This document shows, one piece after another, positions 29,701 to 44,700 of a DNA stretch of 64,000 nucleotides. The position numbers and the translations under genes are program-made. The notes below the pieces were generated by a model that saw only the letters and a list, made by a program, of their open reading frames with translations, made no database searches and had not been told where the DNA came from. The stretch is from Xestospongia muta. Taxonomy: Eukaryota; Porifera; Demospongiae; Haplosclerida; Petrosiidae. The stretch is from contig OY848917.1 in assembly GCA_963693285.1 (NCBI GenBank), positions 18,457,745 through 18,521,744 of the forward strand, given 5' to 3'. Position 1 is the stretch's first letter. Every line of letters starts with the position of its first letter.

Positions 29701-32700
29701 GCCTTCCGCAAACGAAGGGTTAAAGAAATCCTAAACAAGTTGTTGTGTTTACTAAAAGGTTAGGGAAAAGTTATTTTTTACTATACAGTTTGAATATAAA
29801 TATAGGTGTGATAAGAAAATACTTAATAGTGAAGTTAAAGCACTTTATATACAAGGAAGGTGAGATATTTACTGATAGTATATGTATACGAGAGAGAGAG
29901 TGAGAGAGATGTTGAATTTTTTGAGTTATATCAATAATAAGAGTTGTTGATGTAGCAGAAAAGGATGTTAAAGTCAATGTAGCCATAAAAGAAGTGATTA
30001 TTATTGGTGTATGCATGAAATCACAGTAGTGAGAGAGACAGAGGTGCCATGAGCTATTTGAGTAAATAAAGTACGATAGATATCTTGTAAATTAAATGTA
30101 GCTAGGGATGATTACTTCTAGTGTATGTAAAAGAAACAGTAGATGTGAAGTGAATTAGATGTATGAAGTAGTTTGTTTTGTTACGATTCTAAATAAGTAT
30201 TATTAGTTATTTTCCATTGTGGCCGGAACATCTACTGTGTCCAAATTGTCCACACATGCCACAAATACGTTTATGTAGAATTAGTTCTTCAGTAGTTGAT
30301 CTGTCACTCTCTTTATATACTACTGGTTCTGGAGATGGGTGGGGTGTTGATGGCCAGGGAATAAGCAGGAGAGGACATGTGATATCTCTGCTGGCAGCTG
30401 GACAAAACTCTCTGATTTTGTCAAAGAGATACCATTGTCTCTCTGGTGTGAGACCACGTGGTGTTATTTGTGATGGCATATGACCTGAGTCTGGAACATT
30501 GGAGGAGTTACATATAATGTTTAATTTTAAAGTAGGTTCATCTTCAGCTTCTTTCATTATTAATTCGTCAAGGTTTGAACTCGAGATCATAAAGTGATGA
30601 AACTTTTTTATTGATTTAATATGTTTAAATGAAGGAGCTAGAACCCTGTCCAATCATAAGTTGGAACTATGATATCACCATTCTCATGACCGATCAATCG
30701 TGCAGAGTTAACAGTAGCTGATTGCTCAACGACATTTACAATATCTTGGACACAACCAACTTCTGTCCTTCAAAAACGTTGTTTGATCAGCCCAAAACAC
30801 CAATCAGGAGAGAATTTTGTGTGTCCTGCTGGCAACTCTCACTCTCCACATGAGGTACTAAGTAAGGGAGATGTGCTAACTCAGCAATAATATTATTACA
30901 TGATTTACATTAATCATAGCATTGTTTTTATTTTGACCACAACAATTATCTGCATTGAGGTGTAGTCTTACGGCATTGAGGCCATGATTCTCTAAATAGA
31001 AATGGAGCGTGCTGATTACACTGTTTGCTCCTTTCCTGTATCAAATGCCTCATCAATCAAAAAGTTGATTTGACGAGGAATAGCCTCACAACAAACACCG
31101 AATATTGCACACTTTTGTGGTGTGTAGGAGTGATCCCCTTTTTTTTTGAGGGATGCCTCAAGGCTGATATACAGTCTCCAGCCCGTGCGGTAGCTAGAAG
31201 CTGACCCATTATTAGAAGGTCCATTTCCTGTTTTTATAGTTCTGCCATATCGTTTCTTATGGCCCTGTAGTGTGACTCAGGAAACTGTTCTGAGCATTTA
31301 GCTTGACATCCACACCCCTGATTAAAATGGTTTGACATACAGTCTCCTCTTCAACATCCGTAAGTCTCTAACTAACCCCTACTTCAGTTTCAGATCTTAT
31401 TAACTACAATTCCTGGAGTGATGGCTAGTTCTGCAATTGAAAATTTAACTTTGCATTCCTTGAAATAATAGCACCTTCAGATTGATGGTCAAAGCGATCT
31501 TCAAGGTCATATGTCAAGTCATCATCTACTTCTACTTCCATTTCAATATCATCACTTTCTAAATCTGATTGTTATCTTCATTATACTCTGTTATTAATAA
31601 CCATAATAAGATTCGTAGCAATTTCCTGTCTGCGTGTGTGAAATACTTACTGCGTGGTAATTCATCATCACCTTCGGAAAAAGTAGTCTTCAATAAGGCT
31701 AAGAAGGCCCTCATCATTATTTTGTGGCATTCTGTCACTGTTATATTATATTATATCAATATTATATCAAAAAAGAAATTTCCAGAAAATTTTTATTTTA
31801 TTATATTTTTGCGTATACTGAAAATGTACTGAATTTGCAAAATGATTGATTTTCTTATATTGGGTCACAATTTCAAGGGGAGAACATTTCATTGATAGCG
31901 CAGTTTCACACATTTTGGCAGAAATATATTCACAAAGATTTTAGAGATGGTTTTTGTTTGAAGTATAGTTGGTATTTTGACATTATCTATTGCACTTAGT
32001 GGATGTGGAACAAATTTCTTAGTGGACAACACAATAACCTACATGTTTCTTTTTCTGTACATGCGCATATTTATTACTATTACTATTAAATTAATATTAA
32101 ACTATTAAATGTTTGATTTACATTCCTTTAAAAATGTCGATTTAGAAACTGCAAGCCCAAAAATTTAAGATGGTTTTATGGCATGGGAACATAAGACTTT
32201 AGAAATAATATATTCATTTCTAATACCCTTGGTTCAGTATACACATCAATACCTGGTTGTCAACATTATACCACAATTACCTACCTGTGTTAACTTGGTA
32301 CAATATGTTCAATATTAAGTCTCGTTTACTGACCTTTCCAGTAATTTGTCTGTTGTTTTCAATATTCAGCTGTTCTAAGTGAGCCATATTATGTAAACAC
32401 CACCATAATCTAAAAGATAGAGTAGATATTAAACATTGCTATTATAAATTCCAATCAAGATAACAACTGTCATATCTACCAAATTTCAAGGATATGCAAG
32501 ATTATCAGCATTTTGAAGCTAAACATATTTTTAAATCTTATTAGATTAAAATCAGAATTCATTAAAAATTTAATAAAAGGTTTGGATATGCATAATAGCT
32601 ATAGCACAATATAATAATAGTAACTTACGATTTTTCACTCAAATAACAGTGTTTCATTGTCAGTGACTATATTAAAGAAAGTACAAATTATACTACATAC

Positions 32701-35700
32701 AACATCTGTCTATTCCTTATTAGGATGTACACTAACATGTCCAATAAACAGTAGTTAAAGCCAATGATGAAGATAATATTTGCTACAATTAAACCAATTC
32801 ACAAGAGATTAACTCCTACTAACTCAACTACTCTTGAATAATCATATATTATATAGTTATACAAATTCTAAAACCCTAGAACTTAGAAGTTTGAATTTTG
32901 AACTCCAAATGTATCTTTAAAATGTCATGGCATTGGGCAAATGGGAGTTGATACACAAGAGTGAGTCTCATAGGACAATATTAATTAGGACGTTACGTTT
33001 ATAGTTCCATTCTATTGATGTTTGTTAACTAATTAATCGACTCACACCTTAAGTTGTAGTAAGTCTGAAGAGAGTCTTTTGAGAGCAGCTTGTGTTGTAG
33101 ACACACCAGACAAATTTAGTTCATTTAAATTGGAGCAGTGACTACCTAAAAATCATACACAAAAATACAATGTCAAAATTAATTACAAAAAGTCTAATTA
33201 ATCAAACTTAAAAACAGATGACAAAATCCATTAATAAAACGAACACTTAACCAATCCTACTGATAAGCTAGAAAGTTACATACATCAACTGTTGTTAAGT
33301 ATATTTATAAATACAAACGAGCAATTTATTGATAACTAAACTGCTTTAGAGAATATACTTATTACATGATATCTCAAATTTTATGTGCTTACCAATTATA
33401 TCAAGACCATAGTCAGTGATCATACGTGGAGAGTCCGACACGTCTAGACACTGTAACTGTCCACTACATCTCTTCAATAGTGAGAGCAATATATTATCAG
33501 TTAATGCAGGACAACATTCTGGTCTGAAGACATTGAAGATGTTATTAAAATTAAGACGTTTTATAGAATGCCAATGTTGTCTGCTTAGTCTATACCAATG
33601 TCGACAGACTGAAAGAAAATGAAACAATATCTAGTAAATTAGTATAATGATATTAAATGATAAAATAAAACAATAAAACAAACATACTTGTGTATATTGA
33701 ACGTGCTTTAAAACAATCTTAGGACTGTCACCACATTTTGTATGTCAGGTGGAAAAATGTCTTAAGAATGTTTCATCAACCATTCATCAAACATTACTAT
33801 TAGAATTTTAAAATTAGAGGAATTTTGCATTACTAATAATAAACAGCACGTGTTATGTTATGTGGTGTTATGTACTATGACAGTCAGTGCATGAACTTTA
33901 ATAATTAAATTCATCACAATTAATATGACATGAGTCCTATTTACACAGCGTGGTTAAAAAAAAAATCCTAAAACAGGCTTAATCTAGCCAGTTCAAAGTG
34001 ACAAGATAAAAGAGAACATAACCTTTCTCACATCCAGAATTAATGGTTATACATGTGCAACGATAACAACAAGAGTAAAAGAAAGCAAATATGCAACAGT
34101 TGAAGGAGACACATATAGCAACAATGTAATTCAAACAAGCTTATATCGTAAACAAGGAGGTTATTATTGAAAAATTGTCCAGTAATTATTTTGTAGACGA
34201 TGTCAGCTAAACATTAGCAAAGAACGAAGATAACAAATAAGATGATTTCTCCAAAACTATACTACCATCTCAAGTTGAAATTTCAATCAACCAATGTAAG
34301 AGTTTATCTGTATTCTGTGTGAATATCCAAGACAAATTAAAAGCATATTCTGATAACTACATTTAAACCAAAAATGAAGCTAAGCAATATTGTGTGTATA
34401 CACATTCATTCTCATAAATGAGGTATTGGAATGTTTGTCCAGAAACTGATGAAGAAGCAGTACATTGAGTAAATTAAATATGAGCAAAATTATTTTCAAC
34501 AACTAGTTTGGGGCTCACTCAAGCTTGACCAACAGTTGTGCACAATCAATTTGTATTCCAAGATGCTGGTATGAATAATTCTCTATCAATTATGAATGAA
34601 GATAATATTACAGTGTCATATAGAATATATTATCGATTGATTAATCAATATGTACACCACTTAATAACAAATACATTGAAAGAAATAAATCTCAACTAAT
34701 TATGCCAGAGCATTGTTTGAAAACTGTAACATTACATTGAATTGTCAGCAAATGGCTTACATAATCATTTCACAATGTGAACGAGCAGTGGTCAAACCAG
34801 GAAAAGTTCAGTATAATTGATGAAGTAATGGTTTTCAAAAAGGGCAGTTTTTGCTAAAACAGTATATGCCAAAAAGTGATTAAATAATAGTTTGAGAGTG
34901 TTTGTTAATTAATGATAATTATCTCCGTTGTCATTATTGAGTTTAGTAAGGTTTTTAAAAAGTTAAAAAAAGCTTCAAGGTATGAGTCAGGGCAGATGCA
35001 GAAACAAAGCATGTATCAAAGTTTGAAGTGGACACAGGCAAGAAAGATGACGGACCACAAAAAGCTCTAGGACAAAATGTGGTTAAAAGAGCTAACAAAA
35101 AGGATTTACTACAACAATTACTGTCATATTTACTTTGATAACTATATTTATCTTGTGTCAACATAATGCTTGACTTCCTCCAAAATTAAACATATGCCTC
35201 AGGTACTCTATGAACAAATCAAAAAGGCTTTCTTTAAGATTTTAAAAATTGCAAAAAATGAAATGTCTTTAAAGGGAGACTACAAGATATGCAATGTTGT
35301 CCTCTGTCAGTGGGGATATGGCAAGACAATAACCAGTCACCACATTAAAAACTAAATGGCAACCTGACCAAATTTGTAGAAAACAAAAAGATGGCACGAC
35401 AAAAACCTTAACATACCCACAATGTATAAGGCTTGCAACAACATTATGGGTGTTGTAGATAAAAATGACCAGCTAATGGCATATCATCATGTAAAATACA
35501 AGCATCTTTGATGTATGCATTATTAGTGCTATCAATTTACGGAATACCTTCTCTGGCTGTGGAAAGAAGTTAGTAATGGACTGTCAAATACAGCTTGCAA
35601 AAAAACTAAGTTCTTATAACTCTCAGAAGAGAATGGGTAAGACTACCAGTAAGAACCCCATTCTACTTAAAGATCTTGCTCATTCTGAATGTTTTCCAAC

Positions 35701-38700
35701 TCGTGACTCCAACAAACAACAAAGATGCTACACAACTGCCACAATCATCAACACAATAGAAGAGAAACAATATGGCTTGACAAGAAATGCAAGTAGTACT
35801 TATAATGTACAAGAAGATCACTACTTTCTTACATCACACAAATCACATGCCTTAACAATAAGGGCTGATTCTGACTCTGGTTATGTGAGCAAATTAGAGG
35901 TTTATGAGGGAAAAACAAGGAATACAGTTGAAAAGGGTCTTAGAGGAAATCCATAAAAAGTACCACCATGCATATTTTGATAACGATAATGTAAAGTATC
36001 TCAACAATCTAATTGTTTAATAGCCATAAACAGTAATGTCTTAAACCTAGAAATCCCTCAGCAGCACAATATGAAGCAAAAAAACATTGAGCTCTCTAGT
36101 ATCATAAAATTATACCAAAACATTGAAAAACTGCTTATACAATATCTACCCACTCATGTAATAAGTAATTAAATGGTTAAATGCACTACGTATCTCGTTG
36201 GATGCTAGTCTGTGTAATATTATGTTGTAGTACTATGATGCTAACATGAACAGAGGCAATGTCAGTGACACCTCCTCTAGTCATTAGAGTACAAGTGGTT
36301 CACGTTGCTGTACTAATGATTCAGATAATGGTAGATCATCTGCCAATCCCTTTTACAATAGAGCAAAATCAAAAAGACAGCCAAGTGAATCATGTACTCC
36401 TAGTAGGGGATCAAGTGGCTGAAACAACGTTGATAGCCAAACAACCAGTTCAGCTCCCACCAAAAATGCTGGCATTAGTGATGCAGCAATGGGCAAACAG
36501 TATTGGTAACTTCTAACTAACTTGTCAGACTACCATAAAAAAACTTATTCACATATTGCTGCTGACTGTCTTTCTTCTTAGAGCCACCATCTTATGTTTA
36601 CGTGGAGCTCACTCTTCATAACATAGGCCTATTTTCTCTAATATTAATTCACTGTACTGGGCCCTCTCTGAAGGAAGAGTAGTTCATTAAAATGTTTTGC
36701 TTTCTTTTTCTTTTTTTTTTGTTTTCTATCTTATGTATTATTGTACTATTATTGTGAGCATACTGTGTACCCCCACACTGACTATATTATACTATTATTA
36801 ATAAAGATTATTATACCAAGGTAAAAAAAGAAGTATTGGTAGTGGTAATAGTACTTACTACCAGTGGTATTAACATTGGGAGCACTACTGCCGCAATCAC
36901 TACCAGAACAACTGTTTACTACTACTAGTACTTCTAGTAGTATTGCCTCTATTATAGTGGTAGTGTTGAAACGAATAGTGTAAATATTCGAATAATTGAT
37001 TGTTACACTAATTATTCGAATATTTCTGAGGTATTCGAATATTCGGTTCTAAGCCACGCCCTTAACGTGATAACACGTGCTCAACAGACGAAGCAAGTTC
37101 AAGCAATGGTGAAGTGTTTTTGAAGTCTATAGAAATAGAAGAAACCAATGAAGAAGCAGAACCCGAGGTACAGCCAGCCAAAAGAACCAAGAAAGACAGT
37201 GCCATGCGCTATCTTCTTGGGACTTTGTCATACGAAGATAATATGAAGACCTGCAGTAACGAGTTTTATGGGCGTGGCGATAGCAATGAATATTCGAATA
37301 TCCGCTTTTTCAGGAAACAATTATTCGAATATTGATTTTGCCTATTCGTTTCAACACTACTCTATTATTACTATTATTGATGCTAATGCTATTGGTACTG
37401 CTATTACTGCTACTATGATTAGTAATGCAATAGTTAACACGATATAAGAAGATGCCTATGGTCGATTGCTCTTAATGGGAATGAATATAGCATGGTTTCA
37501 ACTTGTTTAAATCACTTCTTAAGAGGCATGATATTTGGTCACTTGGGCCGCAATAAACAAAAAGAAACAATAAAGAAACAAAAAGAAATGTTGAACATTC
37601 TGAGTTGCCAAGTGGATTTGTGACCCAGACTGTGAGGTCCTCCACATTGTGAAATCATTACATAAACATTTGCCACTAGAATATCACAAGATAGCCTCAG
37701 TGAGATCCGTAAACACCTACATTTGCTGAAAATCTTTGTCTAGTTATGACAAAATGGGGAAAGTTAGAGAAATTATAGACCAAATTACAAGTGACATATA
37801 TGTAGCAGTGATTAAAGCAGGAAAATCAAAGCATTAATGAAGCAATGGTTTCCAAAACAAATTAAAAGCATATTCTGATAACTACATTTTAAACCACAAA
37901 TGAAGCTAAGCAATATTGTGTGTATACACATTCATTCTCATAAATGAGGTATTGGAATGTTTGTCCAGAAACTGATGAAGAAGCAGTATATTGACTAAAT
38001 TAAATATGAGCAAAATTATTTTCAACAACTAGTTTGGGACTCACTCAAGCTTGACCAACAGTTGTGCACAGTCAATTTGTATTCCAAGATACTGGTATGA
38101 ATAATTCTCTATCAATTATGAACATATACACAACCAAGTATTTCTGAGTGTGATACAAAATCAGAGATTGAAGAGTATTTCAGCACTCCTTGCCTTCCTG
38201 AAAATGCTGAACGTCTTACGTTTTAGAAAAATCACCAGCAAAAATACTCAGAACTATCCAAACTGGCCTGCCAGTACCTACAGATACCAGCCTCAAGTGC
38301 ACCTGTGGAGCGCATATTTTCAACAGCTGGCAAAGTTTTTAGGCTGGACAGATGCTCACTAAGTGACAAACTAATCAAAATACTTACGTTCATTCATTGT
38401 AACAGTAATTTTGACTAATTTTCTTATAATAAAATTTATAATACAAAAATACTGACATACTGGAATGTAATCGTAATCGTAATCATAATCACATTTGTGT
38501 AATCGACCCCAGGCCTGATTATGAATGAAGATAATATTACAGTGTCATGTAGAATATAATATTGATTGATTAATCAATATGTACATCACTTAATAACAAA
38601 TACATTGAAAGAAATAAATCTCAACTAATTATGCCAGAGCATTGTTTGAGAACTTGAGAGCATTGTTTGATAACATCAAGATGACATCACAGTGTCAAAT

Positions 38701-41700
38701 CTTATAATGTTGACTGATTAGACAATTTGTACTAAACTCATCAACAATACATTGAAAGAAATAAATCTCAACTACTTATGCCTGAGAATTGTTTGAAAAC
38801 TGTAGCATTAAAATTATAATATCACAGTATCATTTATTGTTGACTGGTTAGTCAATTCACTAACAATGTGTACATTTTCTTTTAGCTCAGAATGGCATTG
38901 TAATACATGCCTAGCATTTAAGAAGACAGCTACTGTTAGAGAAATTATAGACTAAAATTACAAGTGACATGTCTGTAGCAGTAATCAAAGCAGGAAAATC
39001 AAAGTTTTGATAAAGCAATGGTCTCAAAACAAATCAAAAGCATATTCTGATAACTACATTTTAAACCACAAATAAAGCTAAGCAATATTGTGTGTATACA
39101 CATTCATTCTCATAAATGAGGTATTGGAATGTTTGTCCAGAAACTGATGAAGAAGCAGTACATTGAGTAAATTAAATATGAGCAAATTATTTTCAACAAC
39201 TAGTTTGGGGCTCACTCAAGCTTGACCAACAGTTGTGCACAGTCAATTTGTATTCCAAGATGCTGGTATGAATAATTCTCTATCAATTATGAATGAAGAT
39301 AATATTACAGTGTCATATAGAATATATTATTGATTGATTAATCAATATGTAAATCACTTAATAACAAATACATTGCCAGAGCATTGTTAGAGAACTTGAG
39401 AGCATTGTTTGATAACATCATGATGACATCACAGTGTCAATTCTTATAATGTTGACTGATTAGACAATTTGTACTAAACTCATCAACAATACATTGAAAG
39501 AAATAAATCTCAACTATTTATGCCTGAGCATTGTTTGAAAACTGTAGCATTAAAATTATGATATCACAGTATTATTTATTGTTGACTGGTTAGTCAATTC
39601 ACTAACAATGTGTACATTTTCTTTTAGCTCAGAATGGCATTGTAATACATGCCTCGCATTTAAGAAGACAGCTACTGTTCTCCTTAAACTTTGCAAAAAT
39701 CCTTCAAGATGACAAGCAATCATGGCCTCTTACTTCATACTATAGCTTTAACTGCAAGTGCAACAATTGCTAAGGGTTGTGGTATTGAACGCCTCCACAG
39801 TTTGGAATATGTGCTTGCTCATGTTTCAGAATGTCTGTCAACATATACTAACTTTGCTTCTAGGAACAACTCTATTAATTATGAATGACTATGTAATAGT
39901 TAGAGCCCTACATGAGGTTATTTAGTTGTTTAGTGTGGCGAGGGCATTATTTTGAATTCGAGGGCTACTAAGCAACTAAATAACCAATGCGTAGTAGGGC
40001 TCTAGGTGACTTAGTTAAGAGACGCAAATAACCAACGTGTAGGGCTCTAGGTGACTTAGTTAAGAGACGCAAATAACCAACGCGTAGGGCTCTAAGTGAC
40101 TTAGTTAAGAGACGCAAATAACCAACGTGTAGGGCTCTAGATGACTTAGTTAAACTGAGATATAAATCGCAACACAAGCTATAGGGATATGGAGACCATT
40201 GCTGCACAGCCACCTCTAAAAAAGACGTTTCGGAACCCCAATTCAAGCATCCGATATTAAAGGTGCCCAAGCAGGTAGTTCCTCCAAAAACAGAGGATGC
40301 AACCAAATGGGCTACAAAACCTGGGATGCTTGGGCTACACAAAGAGCTGATGAAGAATGTACTGTAGTTGATATAATGTACTTGAGTAGTGTCAAAATAG
40401 CTCAAGAATAACAATAATCAGAACTAAAAACTACAAACAGAAATTTAATAATAAAAATTAATTAATTTATTCACTGATGCGTATTCATCTTGATTAAATC
40501 TTTATTAATGCGTTTCATCTCGTTATCATAGTATTTTATATAGTAACCTCCGTACAGGTTACTAATAAATATAAAACCTTTTCTAATTCTAAAACACTGT
40601 TTTTGAGATCCACATTTGCAGAGAATGTAATGAGAGACATCTAAACAAATATGTCACCAGGTTTGAATATAAAATGAAATTAATAGAGATCATATAAAAT
40701 GATAATTTAGACTTGACTACAAGTTACCCTGTGAGCGGTGAGTACCAAAAGACACATCTCAGCAAACGATGGCCAGTCCACCCACTAAAAATATACAGCT
40801 GTCAAAAATAGAGTTCACTATGAGATCACTAATTTTTTTTACATTTTAATGATGAAGTCATCTGTTATCTGTTATCTGTTATTATATCACAGTGGGTGTG
40901 GTTCTCACAATTTAAGAGGTGTTGCTTCCGTCCTCAAACTTAAAGTTGGCACCTATGTATATATTATGTGGGTGTATATTGACACTGTAGTCGGCTTTTT
41001 AATTCCACGCAGTAATCACCTCAACTTTCGACTTTAAAAAAATATGCAACACCTGCAAAGAAATTAGTGCCTAAACTTTTGCATATGCAAAGTTGTCAGC
41101 TCTTATATAAAAGACGTTGGCCTTTTACATTTCCATTATATATTGATTAAGCTTGTATCACTGGTGTTTCGTGCAGATGGCCAATAAACAAGGAAAACAT
41201 CTCAATGAAGTGAGTAAGATTTCAATAAAATAGCACACAATTTATTGCACAATGACTGTGATCTTTCTATGAATTTAGGTATCCATCATTACAGATCTAG
41301 AAGAAATAGAATAGGAGCAAACACCTCTTCTGCCTGTAAGTCAATACTGCAATCATAGACCATTGCTTGCATCTGTTCCACAACATCTACAAACACACAT
41401 AATTACACAAACGTGTACATTATTATTGTGTTTAATTCTCCAGGAAATTAGAAATTGTATAGTTGAGGGATGTTTAAATGGAGGAGAAACAAGGAGGGGG
41501 GTGAGGAAAACTGTAAGTTCAGTTAGTAATTGCATCATTATTATTTCATTTCTTCTTCAACACAGATACTTCTGTGTTCCGACCATTTTCTTGAACTTTC
41601 GGTAGGCACAATTATAGCTATTTGTCACTATTACATACATATTCCTGTTTGTACAGAGTTCAGAAGAAAGGAAAAAAGGGTGTAAGTATATATAAGATAT

Positions 41701-44700
41701 AGCATGCAATAAACTAAATGTGATAATATCTGTGTTCTAGATATTGAAACGGAGTAAACCAAGCAGCAAAATAGATGCATTTACATATGTACAGCACTTA
41801 TTAACAATAATACATTTAAAAAAATAAATCTCACATAATTCAAAAGAAATCTCAAGTAACTCAAAAGTCAAAGAGGTAGTGTGAGTGACCAATTTCAGAA
41901 ATTTTTCAAAATCCTTGTGCAAGAGGAAGTCTCTTTATGCAAGACATAGTTAAGGTTTATAGTTGCTCTGTGCACAATAGTCATTGCTGTCACTCCTCTC
42001 CAAATAGATTTGTGACCCAGACTGTGAGGTACAAGTCACTTGTCATATCATCTATAATTACTATAACTTTCCCAAGTTTGTCATACCTAACTGACCATAG
42101 GTTTTTAACATTGAATTGTCAGCAAATGGTTTACATAATAGTTTCAAAATGTGAAGGAGCAGTGGTCAAACCAGGAAAAGTTCAGTATAATTGATGAAGT
42201 AATGGTTTTCAAAAAGGGCAGTTTTTGCTAAAACAGTATATGCCAAAAAGTGATTAAATAATAGTTTGAGAGTGTTTGTTAATTAATGGTAATTAACTCC
42301 CTTGTCATTATTGAGTTTAGTAAGGTTTTTAAAAAGGTACTAAAAAGCTTCAAGGTAGATGCAAAAACAAAGTATGTATCAAAGTATGTATCAAAGTTTG
42401 AAGTGGACACAGGCAAGAAAGATGATGGACCACAAAAAGCTCTAGGACAAAATGTGATTAAAAGAGCTAACAAAAAGGATTTACTACAACAATTACTGTC
42501 ATATTTACATTGATAACTATATTTATCTTGTGTCAACATAATGCTTGACTCCTTCAAAATGAAACATAAGCCTCAGGTACTCTATGAACAAATCAAAAAG
42601 GCTTTCTTTAAGATTTTAAAAATTGCAAAAAAGGAAATGTCTTTAAAAGGAGACTACAAGATATTGCAATGTTGTCCTCTGTCAGTGGGGATATGGCAAG
42701 ACAATAAATCAGTCACCACATTAAAAACTAAATGGCAACCTGACCAAATTTGTAGAAAACAAAAAGATGGCACGACAAAAACCTTAACATACACACGATT
42801 ATACCAAAATATTGAAATGAATAATTCTCTATCAATTATGAATGAAGATAATATTACAGTGTCATATAGAACATATTATTGATTGATTAATCAATATGTA
42901 CATCACTTAATAACAAATACATTGAAAGAAATAAATCTCAACTAATTATGCCAGAGCATTGTTTGAGAACTTGAGAGCATTGTTTGATAACATCATGATG
43001 ACATCACAGTGTCAAATGTTAACTGATTAGACAATTTGTACTGAACTCATCAACAATACATTGAAAGAAATAAATCTCAACTATTTATGCCTGAGCATTG
43101 TTTGAAAACTGTAGCATTAAAATTATGATATCACAGTATCATTTGTTGTTGACTGGTTAGTCAATTCACTAACAATGTGTACATTTTCTTTTAGCTCAGA
43201 ATGGCATTGTAATACAAAGAAGACAGTTACTGTTCTCCTTAACTTTGCAAAAATTCTTCATTTGGGCTTACAAGATGACAAGTGATCATGGCCTCTTTCT
43301 TGTATAGCTTGAACTGCAAGTGTCGGTAACAATTGCTAAGGCTTATGGTAACTATTCTACTAATTTGTATTATCAAATAACACACTCTAACAAAGTAAAG
43401 ATATAACAATTACTCATTCACAATTAATAAAGTTGGTCATTAAGTGAGGTTGGGCAATCCTATATTCTGAAATATGAGTAAGCACATATTCTAAACTGTG
43501 AAGGCATTCAATAGATGCATATAAATATGTACAGCACTTATTAACAATAATACATTGAAAAAAATAAATTTCACATAATTCAAAAGAAATCTCAAGTAAC
43601 TCAAAAGTCAAAGGAGATAGTGAGTGACCAATTTCAGAAAATTTTCAAAATCCTTGTGCAAGAGGAAGTCTCTTTATGCAAGGCATAGTTAAGGTTTATG
43701 GTTGCTCTGTGCACAATAGTCATTGCTGTCACTCCTCTAAATCATTTACTACTAGAAAATCACAAGATAGCCTCAGTGAGATCCATAAGCATCTAAATTT
43801 GCTGACAAATCAATGTTGAAAACCACGTTCAGTTTGAGTATGATAGACCATATGACTAGTAACTTGTAGCAGTGGTCAAATTAGGAAAAATCAAAGTATT
43901 GATGAAGCAATGGTTTTCAAAAAGGGCAGTTTTTGCTAAAATGTATATGCCAAAAATGTGATTAAACAATAGTTTGAGAGTGTTTGTTAATGGTAATTAT
44001 CTCCGTTGTTATTAATGACTTTGGAAAGCTTTCTGAAAAGATAATAATATGCTTCAAAGTATGGGTCAGTGCAGATATAGATACAAAGTATGTATCAAAG
44101 TTTGAAGTGGACACAGACAAGAAAGATAATGGACCACAAAAAGCTCTAGGACAAATGTGGCTAAAGAGCTAACAAAAAGGATTTACTACAACAATTACTG
44201 TCATATTTACTTTGATAACTATATTTATCATGTGTCAACATAATGCTTGACTTCCTCCAAAATGAAACATATGCCTCAGGTACTCTATGAACAAATCAAA
44301 AAGGCTTTCTTTAAGATTTTAAAAATGGCCAAAAAGGAAATCTCTTTAAAGGGAGACTACAAGATATTGCAATGTTGTCCTCAGTCAGTGGGGATATGGC
44401 AAGACAATAAATCAGTCACCATTTTAAAAACTAATTGGCAACCTGACCAAATTTGTTGAAAACAAAAAGATGGGACAACAAAAACCTTAAGATAAGTTGA
44501 ATACAATAGATACACAGAGTATATAACAAAAAGAATAGCTCCAAAACGGTGATGGACAGTCACGTGTTATCAATGTGACACTCGTCAAAGTACCAACAGG
44601 CCATTTACAACACAAGAACAAGTCAAGAACAACTGGCTCTGGATTAGAGTTTACCACAAAGCAGTTTAAAGAGGCAATGGAATCTTCATCTTCCTGTCTA

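Noticed and set aside
33611..33627. ATG at 33627 as start of a separate F-box-less gene
   Set aside because: The MFHFLS codons coincide with the polypyrimidine tract and CAG of a splice acceptor, and the F-box first half at 53112-53191 joins in phase.
39996..40175. CRISPR-like array
   Set aside because: Units of 45 bp are contiguous tandem repeats without distinct spacers, in a eukaryotic intron.
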